A stretch of DNA of 64,000 nt from Hyphomicrobiales bacterium (GTDB lineage Bacteria > Pseudomonadota > Alphaproteobacteria > Rhizobiales > Rhizobiaceae). Shown here in pieces: positions 42,025 through 49,486 of the stretch. Under the pieces are notes generated by a model. That model did no database searches and was not told the DNA's origin. It was given only the letters and a program-made list of their open reading frames with translations. The stretch covers positions 1 through 64,000 of the forward strand of contig UCNG01000004.1 of NCBI GenBank assembly GCA_900473915.1, given 5' to 3'. Numbering within the stretch: the stretch's first letter is position 1; every line of letters starts with the position of its first letter. The translations under genes were made by a program, and so were the position numbers.

Positions 42025-42251
42025 GCTATTCTGGATTTCAGCCAGTCGAGGACATGAAGTCTGAGTGCGGAAGACAGGTTGATCGACCTGTCACGGCCGC
42101 TATCGATTTCGGCAATCAAGGCTGCAACAGAAAGCTTCCGGGTGGCTGCAATTTGCTCAATCAACTCAAAGAAGGGGTCTTCAAGCGTATAGCTGGTCGC
42201 GTGGCCGCGAATGCTGACGGAATGCTTGCGTAAACGTCCTGACGGGTTCAC
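42015..42251 (-). CDS. Ribbon-helix-helix domain protein
   Basis: A 78-residue protein with a basic N-terminal strand (RLRKHSVSIRGHATSYTLEDPFFELIEQIAATRKLSVAALIAEID), matching the small RHH DNA-binding family found next to DUF4169 genes. It overlaps the upstream DUF4169 gene by 4 bases on the same strand, so the two are coupled. DNA target unknown. Its 3' end overlaps the AsmA gene. Confidence 0.82.
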   Translation of the reverse strand: MNPSGRLRKHSVSIRGHATSYTLEDPFFELIEQIAATRKLSVAALIAEIDSGRDRSINLSSALRLHVLDWLKSRIAQG

Positions 42252-42448
42252 TTCTTTTCGTCCGGCGTGTCGCTTTTTTCCAGACGGTTCTGATCCAGAA
42301 AACGCTGCGCTTTTGTTATCTCTGCCTTTGCGAAACTCTTTTCAGATTTCGTCCGGCCGAAAAGAACGCGGTTCTGGTCGGTCTGCTTCTCTTTTTCAGC
42401 GCGGGCTTTCTGTTTTTTGAACTGCCGTAGATTGACAATATCGCTCAT
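42248..42448 (-). CDS. DUF4169 family protein
   Basis: A 66-residue, highly charged protein beginning MSDIVNLRQFKKQKARAEKE, the typical opening of DUF4169. It is dominated by Lys, Glu and Gln and lacks hydrophobic segments. Function is unknown. It is the first gene of a two-gene unit with the RHH protein. Confidence 0.82.
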   Translation of the reverse strand: MSDIVNLRQFKKQKARAEKEKQTDQNRVLFGRTKSEKSFAKAEITKAQRFLDQNRLEKSDTPDEKK

Positions 42449-42518
42449 GGAACCATGCGGAGACGTTGAAGATCTTCCGAAAAATTACCGTGTTTCGGTC
42501 AAGTTCCGCAAGTGCGTA

Positions 42519-42562
42519 TTAAAGCGTGTCGCATTTTATCGTCGTCATATGACACGCTTTAA
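42519..42562. repeat. Long inverted repeat with 12-bp perfect arms
   Basis: TTAAAGCGTGTC (42519-42530) and GACACGCTTTAA (42551-42562) are perfect inverted repeats around a 20-base loop, followed by a T-rich tract (AAGTTTTTGTTTTC). It lies in a 228-base gap without genes and is not close behind any + strand gene, so a simple terminator role is doubtful. It looks like a dispersed intergenic palindrome. Confidence 0.6.
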
Positions 42563-42676
42563 GTTTTTGTTTTCATGCATGTCTTTATCCCATCGTAGGG
42601 GATCAGAAATCAGTCCAGTGGGCGGATTTCCCCGCGAGACGGTTCCCACGTTTGGAAGACATGCATTAGGCTGGCA

Positions 42677-42853
42677 CTATTTATGCGGGTTCTTCGGATT
42701 GGTGAACCACCAGATCGCGAGGGAGACCAGGATAAGAAGTATAAGCCCCACGGTCATTTGCAGAAGAGGAAAATTCGGTTCGTCCTTCGCCACAAAGAAG
42801 GCTGCAACGATGCCGCTTATCCACAAGACTGCCTGAGCGATCATACGAATCAT
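42677..42853 (-). CDS. Small two-helix membrane protein, hypothetical
   Basis: A 58-residue protein if started at the ATG whose complement is 42851-42853. It has two hydrophobic stretches (IAQAVLWISGIVAAFFVA and MTVGLILLILVSLAIWWF) and ends in a short polar tail. AGGA lies upstream of that start. A longer frame to 42931 adds a Ser-rich stretch without similarity. I do not recognise a family. Confidence 0.55.
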   Translation of the reverse strand: MIRMIAQAVLWISGIVAAFFVAKDEPNFPLLQMTVGLILLILVSLAIWWFTNPKNPHK

Positions 42854-42987
42854 CGAGCTTGATCCTGAACTGGTTGCCGTCAGACCAGAGTATAAAACGC
42901 CTGCCTGGTTTTCACCATTGATTGCAGTCAACAGGATAGCAGCCGGACCGTCGTCAGCTTTTTCAGAGGGATATGCGCGAAGCCCGG

Positions 42988-43569
42988 TTACTTCTTCCGA
43001 AACGCATCCAGCGAAACCACGTCGGCAGAAGGCTTGGCTTCCTTGTCGGCCTCATCTGCATTGCTGTCTTTGGATGCGGAGGCTTCTTTTTCTGCTGCGG
43101 TCTTGCGCGACTTCGATTTGGGCTTCTCTGCCTTCTCTACAGGTACTTCCGTCGGAACGATGTCGATAGGGGCAATGTTGCCGCCTTCGTCGTTGTCGCT
43201 TTCGGGCTGCGCGACCGCGACATCAAATTCGAGTTCGAAATTGACGGACGGATCATAAAAGCCGCGGACCGCCGAAAACGGAACAGTCAACTTTTCCGGA
43301 ATATCGCCGAAGGACAGGCCAACTTCGAACAATTGATCCGTCACATGCATGTCCCAGAACTGATGCTGCAATACGATTGTCATCTGCTCTGGATATTTCT
43401 CCTTCAGGCGCGTGGAAATGCGCACGCCGGGCGCTCCGGTGAGGAACGTGATGAAGAAATGGTGATTGCCCGGCAGTCCAGCCTTGGCCACCTCCGCAAG
43501 AACCTTGCGAATGACGCCGCGAAGGGCTTCCTGAGCGAGAATATCGTAACGGATTAGGTCCTGTACCAT
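42988..43569 (-). CDS. sspB: SspB family ClpXP adaptor protein
   Basis: Adaptor that binds the ssrA degradation tag and hands tagged proteins to ClpXP. The substrate-binding domain occupies residues 1-115, beginning MVQDLIRYDILAQEALRGVIRKVL and including HHFFITF and PEQMTIVLQHQFWDM, the alphaproteobacterial form. It is followed by an acidic, lysine-rich disordered linker and a short C-terminal tail (VVSLDAFRKK) that could be the ClpX-binding peptide. The tmRNA gene that encodes the tag lies 2.4 kb away. Confidence 0.9.
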   Translation of the reverse strand: MVQDLIRYDILAQEALRGVIRKVLAEVAKAGLPGNHHFFITFLTGAPGVRISTRLKEKYPEQMTIVLQHQFWDMHVTDQLFEVGLSFGDIPEKLTVPFSAVRGFYDPSVNFELEFDVAVAQPESDNDEGGNIAPIDIVPTEVPVEKAEKPKSKSRKTAAEKEASASKDSNADEADKEAKPSADVVSLDAFRKK

Positions 43570-43710
43570 GGTTTGCTTATCCCACGGATTCGGAGGTCGA
43601 TGTCAAGTTCGTTCTCGCGGGATGCGATGATATATGACCCGAAAATGCGACAGGGTGATGCCCTTGGCAGAAAGATGTGCAATTTTTGAACACGAAAAGG
43701 CGGCGAAAAA

Positions 43711-44406
43711 CTATCGCCGCCCAAAAGCCATCAGGAAAGTACGCACGCCGTTGACCGCACTTTTCTCGATGATTGCATCATCGATGCTCTGGCCGGTCAG
43801 CATGTGACAGTGCGTGTCGGCATTGATCAGAGCCAGGAAATGGCGCGCTGCCAAGTCGGGGTCGTCAACGTGAAGATGGCCATCCATTGCAAGGCGGGCC
43901 AGACGCGCCGCTATCGCGGGGATAGCCTGTGCCGGGCCTTTCGTATTGCAAATACTGGTGGCAATCGGCAGGTTGGTCTCATTTGCCTGCATTAACTTGC
44001 GCAGAAACGCGCCGGACGAATCGTAGATGCAGTTCCGGCTCATGCGAATGGAGAATGCCACCAGATCATGCTCCAGATTGTCGCCGGTCTGGGGAAATGT
44101 GGCCAGAACCGCGAACAGGCTCGCATTCATGCGCGCCAGCGCGTCCTCGATGACGGCGGCAAGCAGTGCTTCCTTGTCGCGGTAGTGATTATAGATGGTC
44201 TGGCGCGACACCCCCGCTTCGGTGGCAATGAGGTCTATGCTCGCGCCTTGAAACCCGTCGCGATTGAAAACGCGCGCTGCGGAACACAAAATGCAGTCGC
44301 GCTTCATGCACTGTCCAGGCTTGATTGCCGTGGAATTCAGGCCCTTTTCGGATACGGCGCGCTTCTCGGGCAGGACGGCCATGTCGATTATGTCAGTAGG
44401 TTTCAT
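43711..44406 (-). CDS. TetR family transcriptional regulator
   Basis: A 231-residue repressor-type regulator. The DNA-binding helix-turn-helix lies at about residues 50-85 (GFQGASIDLIATEAGVSRQTIYNHYRDKEALLAAV), and the rest forms the ligand-binding domain. An unusual N-terminal extension of some 33 residues leads into three cysteines (GQCMKRDCILCSAARVF) exactly where the first HTH helix begins. It is divergent from an MFS exporter, and two palindromic operators lie between them, so it most likely represses that exporter and itself. Confidence 0.9.
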   Translation of the reverse strand: MKPTDIIDMAVLPEKRAVSEKGLNSTAIKPGQCMKRDCILCSAARVFNRDGFQGASIDLIATEAGVSRQTIYNHYRDKEALLAAVIEDALARMNASLFAVLATFPQTGDNLEHDLVAFSIRMSRNCIYDSSGAFLRKLMQANETNLPIATSICNTKGPAQAIPAIAARLARLAMDGHLHVDDPDLAARHFLALINADTHCHMLTGQSIDDAIIEKSAVNGVRTFLMAFGRR

Positions 44407-44433
44407 AACTCCAACATAAGATAGCTTGACGTT

Positions 44434-44469
44434 TTGGACAATGGTGTCTAATTTGACAGCAGTGTCAAA
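44434..44469. promoter_or_regulatory. Two tandem palindromic operators between tetR-type gene and MFS gene
   Basis: Site 1 is TTGGACA-ATGG-TGTCTAA (44434-44451) and site 2 is TTTGACA-GCAG-TGTCAAA (44452-44469, perfect 7-bp arms). They share the half-site TTNGACA, the same 4-base spacer, and are adjacent with centres 18 bases apart. The right arm of site 2 could overlap a -35 element with TATAGA at 44487-44492 as -10. Assignment to the TetR protein is inference from position. Confidence 0.7.
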
Positions 44470-44683
44470 ACTGTTTTGACCTTCCGTATAGAATGCCTTT
44501 CGCTACTGAGTTTTCGAATGTGACCCACAACCCAAAATGGGCTTGCTTCATACAGAGAAAGCGAAACCTCGAAGCGAATACAAGTACTTACCTGTCCTGT
44601 ACCGGTTTTGCGAGCCCGATGGCGCCATCCTCCCAAGCAAAACCGGAGATCCGAAATCGGTGCGGGAAACTCACGAAACATTG

Positions 44684-45913
44684 ATGAAAGCGCGTCCCCC
44701 CATGGCTTCCAGTCTTGTGCGCAATGCCATTGTTCTTGGCCTTCTTTCCGCCATTGGCCCATTTGCGATCGATATGTATCTGCCCGCTTTGCCCACCATT
44801 GCCGCCGACCTGCATGCGGAAACAGGAGCGGTTCAGATGAGCCTTCTGGCCTTTTTCATTGCGCTCGCGATAGCGCAGCTGTTCTGTGGGCCGTTGTCCG
44901 ACATGGTCGGACGTAAGCTTCCGCTCTATGGCGGCCTGGTGCTGTTCGGTATCGGCAGCATCGGTTCCGCTGTCGCGACCGATATAGATGTGCTCGTGCT
45001 TTTCCGCTTTGTGCAGGGGCTGGGTGCTGCTGCGGGCATGGTCATTCCGCGTGCGGTGGTGCGTGACCTCCACACCGGCATCGAGGCGGCGCGTCTGATG
45101 TCGCTTCTGATGCTGGTATTCTCCATTTCGCCGATTCTGGCGCCATTGACCGGCTCGGTCATCATCAGCTTCTTCGGCTGGCGGGGTGTCTTCTGGGCTG
45201 TTCTGGTTGCGGCGGCTATCGGTATCGTTCTGGTGGCGACCGCGCAGAAGGAGACAAGAACCGCAGAAGCACGCCTTGAAAGCAATCTGGGCAGCGCATT
45301 GCGCGGCTATGGCCGCCTGCTGAAAGATCGGTACTTTCTCGGGCTGGTTTTTGTCGGCGGTTTCGGGATTGCGTCCTTCTTCGTCTATCTCGCCAATTCG
45401 TCCTTCGTGCTTATCGACCATTACGGCCTGACGCCGACGCAGTACGCCATCGCTTTCTCGGCCAATGCCGTATCTTTCTTCGGCGTTTCGCAATTGAACG
45501 GCTGGCTGGGATCGCGCTTCGGCCTTCGCCGTGTCATGCGATTTGCGGTTTCCGGATTTGCAGCGGCGATGCTCGCCATGTTCGCTGCCGCCCTCATGGG
45601 GCACCAGTCGCTTTGGCTGATCGCCGGTTTCCTGTTTGTGGGATATGGCTTCCTCGGGCTTGTCATCCCGACAACAGCGGTTCTGGCACTTGAGGATCAC
45701 GGTGAAATTGCAGGGACTGCATCCGCGTTGATGGGAACACTGCATTTCGTGATTGGCGGCACGGCGATTGGCGTAACCGGTTCGTTCTTCGATGGAACGG
45801 CTCTGCCGATGGTCGGAGGAATTGCCGGTTGTGCGCTGACGGCCTTCGTGCTGACGCAGATCGTTCTATCGCGCAAGGCGAACGACCTCGATACGGAAGC
45901 TGCAGCTGCATAA
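44684..45913 (+). CDS. Bcr/CflA family multidrug efflux MFS transporter
   Basis: Twelve-helix drug:proton antiporter. I start at ATG 44684, giving 409 residues and the usual Bcr/CflA opening (LVRNAIVLGLLSAIGPFAIDMYLPALPTIAADL). The open frame reaches back to 44537, but the extra 49 residues are polar and unlike the family. Signatures include GPLSDMVGRKLPLYGGL between helices 2 and 3 and RFVQGLGAAAGMVIPRAVVRDLH in helices 4-5. Probably controlled by the divergent TetR regulator. It ends 17 bases before the convergent tmRNA gene. Confidence 0.92.
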   Translation: MKARPPMASSLVRNAIVLGLLSAIGPFAIDMYLPALPTIAADLHAETGAVQMSLLAFFIALAIAQLFCGPLSDMVGRKLPLYGGLVLFGIGSIGSAVATDIDVLVLFRFVQGLGAAAGMVIPRAVVRDLHTGIEAARLMSLLMLVFSISPILAPLTGSVIISFFGWRGVFWAVLVAAAIGIVLVATAQKETRTAEARLESNLGSALRGYGRLLKDRYFLGLVFVGGFGIASFFVYLANSSFVLIDHYGLTPTQYAIAFSANAVSFFGVSQLNGWLGSRFGLRRVMRFAVSGFAAAMLAMFAAALMGHQSLWLIAGFLFVGYGFLGLVIPTTAVLALEDHGEIAGTASALMGTLHFVIGGTAIGVTGSFFDGTALPMVGGIAGCALTAFVLTQIVLSRKANDLDTEAAAA

Positions 45914-45929
45914 ATGGTATGAAAGGGAA

Positions 45930-46258
45930 AGTGGAGGCTTCTGTTGCCAGGTGCCTCCGAACCCCGCCTTAAGGGGCTAACCCTAAGGACTTTAGAGTGG
46001 GTTTCCCGCACCGCCATTAGGCAGCGAGAGCATAACCCTGAGCTTTGTTGTCATTTGCAACTACTCAATTGACCCGATAACGGTGGTATCATGCCGAGTA
46101 AAAGAGCGATCTTTACACCCTTGTCGATCCTGTTTCGCCCCCGCCACAATACAAACCGATAGGCTGATCTGTATTCTGGTGGAGGCGCCGGGTACCGCCC
46201 CCGGGTCCAATAGGTTTATTACACCGTCCGTTTATCACCATAGTCGGCTTGCGCCGAC
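45930..46258 (-). ncRNA. ssrA: Permuted two-piece tmRNA
   Basis: On the minus strand the acceptor piece comes first and ends in CGCCTCC-A-CCA at 46187-46177. It has a T-arm stem CCGGG/CCCGG with the non-canonical 7-base loop GGCGGTA. The coding piece then starts with GGGGGCG at 46142 and continues GAAACAGGATCGACA, the conserved tmRNA 5' region. GGGGGCG pairs with CGCCTCC over seven bases with G-U at the third pair, the alanine identity element. The tag reading frame (46058-46017) is ANDNKAQGYALAA followed by TAA. A GCAA-loop hairpin (46258-46243) precedes the acceptor piece, and a GGAGGC/GCCTCC stem (45958-45933) lies at the 3' end. Outer ends are estimates. Confidence 0.93.
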
Positions 46259-46483
46259 ATGCCGTATATAGGCGCGGTTGATCGGGATTGGAAGAGGGGG
46301 CGCGGTATTTAACGGGTATTGCTGATATTCTCGCCCTTCCCATTCCCTGTTCATTTTTCATTGACAGCCCGCATTTGCTGGTCAATCCTCACAAGATATC
46401 GGGGGGCGGTAAGCGAGATTTCGACTGAGCCGATTTCCGTGAGCTGAAACGGGGACTGACCCCAATCGAAGGAGAGTGGATAT

Positions 46484-46795
46484 ATGAGTGAATATCTCGC
46501 GGATGTCCGTCGTTATGATGCCGCTGCCGATGAGGCTGTTGTCGACAAGATCGTCAAGCACCTGGGTATTGCGCTGCGCAATCGCGATTCCTCGCTCGTT
46601 TCGGCAACAGACCCGGAAGAAATGAAGCGCGTCCGCACCAATTGGGTTGCCAAGAAACTTGGCGTTGACGATGAAGCCAAGGGCGACGAGGTCGTGGCCC
46701 ATGTGGCTGAAGTCATGAAGGGCGACCGCAACAAGAATCGCGTCACCTTCTATTACCTGGTTGCCAAGCAGCTCGGAAAACTCGGCAGCCTTTGA
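46484..46795 (+). CDS. DUF2853 family protein
   Basis: A 103-residue protein with the DUF2853 pattern: YLADVRRYDAAADEAVVDKIVKHLGIALRNRDSSLVSATDPEEMKRVR, ending in YYLVAKQLGKLGSL. It is acidic to neutral, helical and soluble. Function is unknown. GAAGGAGAG lies just before the ATG. A terminator follows directly. Confidence 0.87.
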   Translation: MSEYLADVRRYDAAADEAVVDKIVKHLGIALRNRDSSLVSATDPEEMKRVRTNWVAKKLGVDDEAKGDEVVAHVAEVMKGDRNKNRVTFYYLVAKQLGKLGSL

Positions 46796-46821
46796 TCCAC
46801 AGCGATCTGCTGAATTCAAAG

Positions 46822-46847
46822 CCCCGGTGCCCGACGCCGGGGTTTTT
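46822..46847 (+). terminator. Rho-independent terminator after the DUF2853 gene
   Basis: CCCCGG (46822-46827) pairs with CCGGGG (46837-46842), followed by TTTTT and more T-rich sequence. It separates the DUF2853 gene from thyA. Confidence 0.85.
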
Positions 46848-46888
46848 CTTTATAGTGGGCGCAACCGAATCGGATTCTGGATATCCTC

Positions 46889-47683
46889 ATGCGCACCTAT
46901 CTCGATCTTTTAAAACATGTGCTCGATAACGGTGTCGACCGTGGCGACCGCACAGGGACGGGCACGCGGTCGGTTTTCGGATACCAGATGCGCTTCAATC
47001 TGGAAGAGGGATTTCCGGTTCTCACCACCAAGAAGCTTCATCTCCGGTCGATCATCCATGAACTGCTCTGGTTTCTGAAAGGCGACACGAACATCGCCTA
47101 TCTGAAGGAAAATGGCGTCTCGATCTGGGATGAATGGGCAGACGAGAACGGCGATCTCGGGCCGGTTTATGGTTATCAATGGCGCTCCTGGCCTGCGCCG
47201 GACGGTCGTCACATCGATCAGATCGCGAATCTTCTGAAGATGCTGCATGGAAATCCCAATTCGCGGCGCCTGATCGTATCGGCGTGGAACCCGGCGCTGG
47301 TCGATGAAATGGCATTGCCGCCATGTCACTGTCTTTTCCAGTTCTATGTCGCTGACGGAAAACTCTCCTGCCAGCTCTATCAGCGCTCGGCTGATATTTT
47401 CCTGGGCGTGCCGTTTAACATCGCGTCCTATGCGTTGCTGACGATGATGATCGCACAGGTGGCAGGTCTGAAACCGGGCGAATTCGTGCACACGCTGGGT
47501 GATGCACATATCTACGCCAATCATTTCGATCAGGCGCGCCTGCAGCTCACTCGCACGCCAAAGAAACTGCCGACAATGTGGATCAATCCCGAGGTGAAGG
47601 ATCTTTTTGCCTTCCGGTTCGAGGATTTCCGGCTTGAAGGCTACGAGGCTGATCCGACGATCAAAGCTCCGATTGCGGTTTGA
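46889..47683 (+). CDS. thyA: Thymidylate synthase ThyA
   Basis: Converts dUMP to dTMP with methylene-tetrahydrofolate, producing dihydrofolate that the next gene product recycles. The nucleophile is C146 in PPCHCLFQF, identical in number to E. coli. The phosphate-binding [12 protein letters not shown] and the [20 protein letters not shown] segment are intact. The length of 264 residues is exactly typical. It lies nine bases before folA. Confidence 0.98.
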   Translation: MRTYLDLLKHVLDNGVDRGDRTGTGTRSVFGYQMRFNLEEGFPVLTTKKLHLRSIIHELLWFLKGDTNIAYLKENGVSIWDEWADENGDLGPVYGYQWRSWPAPDGRHIDQIANLLKMLHGNPNSRRLIVSAWNPALVDEMALPPCHCLFQFYVADGKLSCQLYQRSADIFLGVPFNIASYALLTMMIAQVAGLKPGEFVHTLGDAHIYANHFDQARLQLTRTPKKLPTMWINPEVKDLFAFRFEDFRLEGYEADPTIKAPIAV

Positions 47684-47692
47684 GGGTCCATC

Positions 47693-48217
47693 ATGTCTGC
47701 ACACAAGCCGATTGTATCGATCATTGTTGCTGCCGCTGAAAATGGCGTCATTGGACGTGATAATGATATGCCGTGGCGGCTGTCGACCGATCTCAAGCGC
47801 TTCAAGGCGCTGACGCTCGGCAAGCCTGTCATCATGGGGCGGCGGACATGGGAATCTATTGGCCGGCCCTTGCCCGGACGGCCCAATATCGTGGTGTCGA
47901 GGAACAACGGATTTCAGGTTGAAGGTGCGAGCACTGTCGGTTCTCTTGATGAGGCGATAGCGCTTGGACAAAGACAGGCTGCTGACATGGGGGCCGGGGA
48001 AGTTTGCATCATAGGTGGCGGAAATATTTATGCGCAGGCTTTTCCGCTCGCGGACAGAATTCATCTGACGCGTGTTCTCGCCAACATTGATGGAGATACA
48101 CATTTTCCGGAAATCGATCCGCAAGTCTGGCAGGTCGTTTCACAGGAGGACGTGCCCGCTGGAGACAAGGACAGCCACCCAACGCGCTATTTCGTGTACG
48201 AAAAACGTGCTGTGTAA
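47693..48217 (+). CDS. folA: Dihydrofolate reductase
   Basis: NADPH-dependent reductase regenerating tetrahydrofolate. Family landmarks are AAAENGVIGRDNDMPWRLSTDLKRFKALT with the catalytic acidic residue after PWRL, VIMGRRTWESIGRPLPGRPNIVVSRN, and CIIGGGNIYAQAF. The 174-residue length is normal. It forms an operon with thyA, matching the shared folate cycle. Confidence 0.97.
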   Translation: MSAHKPIVSIIVAAAENGVIGRDNDMPWRLSTDLKRFKALTLGKPVIMGRRTWESIGRPLPGRPNIVVSRNNGFQVEGASTVGSLDEAIALGQRQAADMGAGEVCIIGGGNIYAQAFPLADRIHLTRVLANIDGDTHFPEIDPQVWQVVSQEDVPAGDKDSHPTRYFVYEKRAV

Positions 48218-48247
48218 AGCATAGTTCACGAATTTTGTCGTCTTCGC

Positions 48248-48277
48248 GTTGAAAGCGGACCTCCCGATGCCTATAAA
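48248..48277 (+). promoter_or_regulatory. Candidate RpoH (heat-shock) promoter of hflK
   Basis: GTTGAAA (48248-48254) and CCTATAAA (48270-48277) fit the alphaproteobacterial sigma-32 pattern CTTG-N17/18-CYTAT, with 18 bases between GTTG and CCTAT and one mismatch. It lies 60 bases before hflK, a gene for membrane protein quality control. This is a pattern match by eye. Confidence 0.45.
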
Positions 48278-48337
48278 ACGGAAACATTAGTTGATGACGG
48301 GAGTGGGCAGCTCGCTTTCCCGTCGCCTGGACGAGAG

Positions 48338-49486
48338 GTGAGAATGCCCTGGAGTAACCAGAATGGTGGCGGCGGCCCGTGGGGCGGCGGCGGTGATAAC
48401 AACAACAACAATGGTGGCCCATGGGGACAGGGACCGAAAGGTCCTCGTGGCGGCGGCCAGAACACTCCACCTGATCTCGAGGATATTCTGCGCAAGGGCC
48501 AAGACCGTCTGAAGCAGGTCTTTCCCGGCGGCGGTGGTAAAGGCGGCAGTAATCGGGGCGTTCTGTTCCTGATCGGTGCGGCCGTTGTCGGCTTCTGGCT
48601 TTTCCAGTCGATCTATACCGTGCAGCCGGACGAACTCGCCGTCGAGTTGCGCTTTGGCAAGCCGAAGGAAGAAGTGTCCGAACCGGGCCTGCATTTCCAT
48701 TGGTGGCCGATCGAAACCTATGAAAAGGCGCAGATCGTCGAGAAGCAGATCAACATTGGCGGACAAGGCAACCGGGGCGCAACGCAGGGCCTGATGCTGA
48801 CAGGTGACCAGAACATCGTCAATGTTCAGTTCTCGGTTCTTTACCGCGTCTCGGATCCGCAGGCATATCTGTTCAACGTCGATAATCCCGATGCGATGGT
48901 GCAGCAGGTTTCTGAAAGCGCGATCCGCGAAATCGTCGGACGCCGTCCGGCTCAGGATGTTTTCCGTGATAACCGCTCGGCTATCGCATCAAGCGTTCGC
49001 GACATTGTTCAGCAGACGCTCGACGCCTACAAGGCCGGTATCCAGATCAATGCCGTATCGATCGAAGATGCTGCGCCGCCGCGTGAAGTGGCCGATGCTT
49101 TCGATGAAGTGCAGCGCGCCGAACAGGACGAAGATCGTTTCGTCGAAGAGTCGAACCAGTATTCGAACCAGAAGCTCGGTCAGGCTCGCGGTGAAGCAGC
49201 GCAGCTTCGCGAAGAAGCTGCCGCCTACAAGAACCGCGTCGTTCAGGACGCCGAAGGTGAGGCGCAGCGTTTCAGCTCGGTTCTGGGTGAATACCAGAAG
49301 GCGCCTGAAGTCACGCGCAATCGTCTGTTCCTCGAAACCATGGAACAGGTGCTGAAGAGCACCAAGAAAGTTATTGTCGAACCCGGAAAGGATGTCGTGC
49401 CTTATCTGCCGCTGAATGAGCTCATGCGCCAGCCACGCCCCGGTGTGAATGCGACTACGACGACCCCGAGCGGAGGTAACCAGTAA
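48338..49486 (+). CDS. hflK: FtsH protease modulator HflK
   Basis: SPFH/stomatin-family membrane protein that forms a cage with HflC around FtsH. A Gly/Asn-rich low-complexity tail (residues 1-70, with runs of GGGG and NNNNN) precedes a membrane segment at about 72-91. The band-7 domain follows (YTVQPDELAVELRFGKPKEEVSEPGLHFHWW), then a long helical region. The 382-residue length is normal. Its stop overlaps the hflC start (TAATG). Confidence 0.95.
   Translation: MRMPWSNQNGGGGPWGGGGDNNNNNGGPWGQGPKGPRGGGQNTPPDLEDILRKGQDRLKQVFPGGGGKGGSNRGVLFLIGAAVVGFWLFQSIYTVQPDELAVELRFGKPKEEVSEPGLHFHWWPIETYEKAQIVEKQINIGGQGNRGATQGLMLTGDQNIVNVQFSVLYRVSDPQAYLFNVDNPDAMVQQVSESAIREIVGRRPAQDVFRDNRSAIASSVRDIVQQTLDAYKAGIQINAVSIEDAAPPREVADAFDEVQRAEQDEDRFVEESNQYSNQKLGQARGEAAQLREEAAAYKNRVVQDAEGEAQRFSSVLGEYQKAPEVTRNRLFLETMEQVLKSTKKVIVEPGKDVVPYLPLNELMRQPRPGVNATTTTPSGGNQ

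Noticed and set aside
46083-46271. Short open frames across the tmRNA region on both strands
   Set aside because: The region is fully explained by the two-piece tmRNA (acceptor stem, CCA, tag frame).
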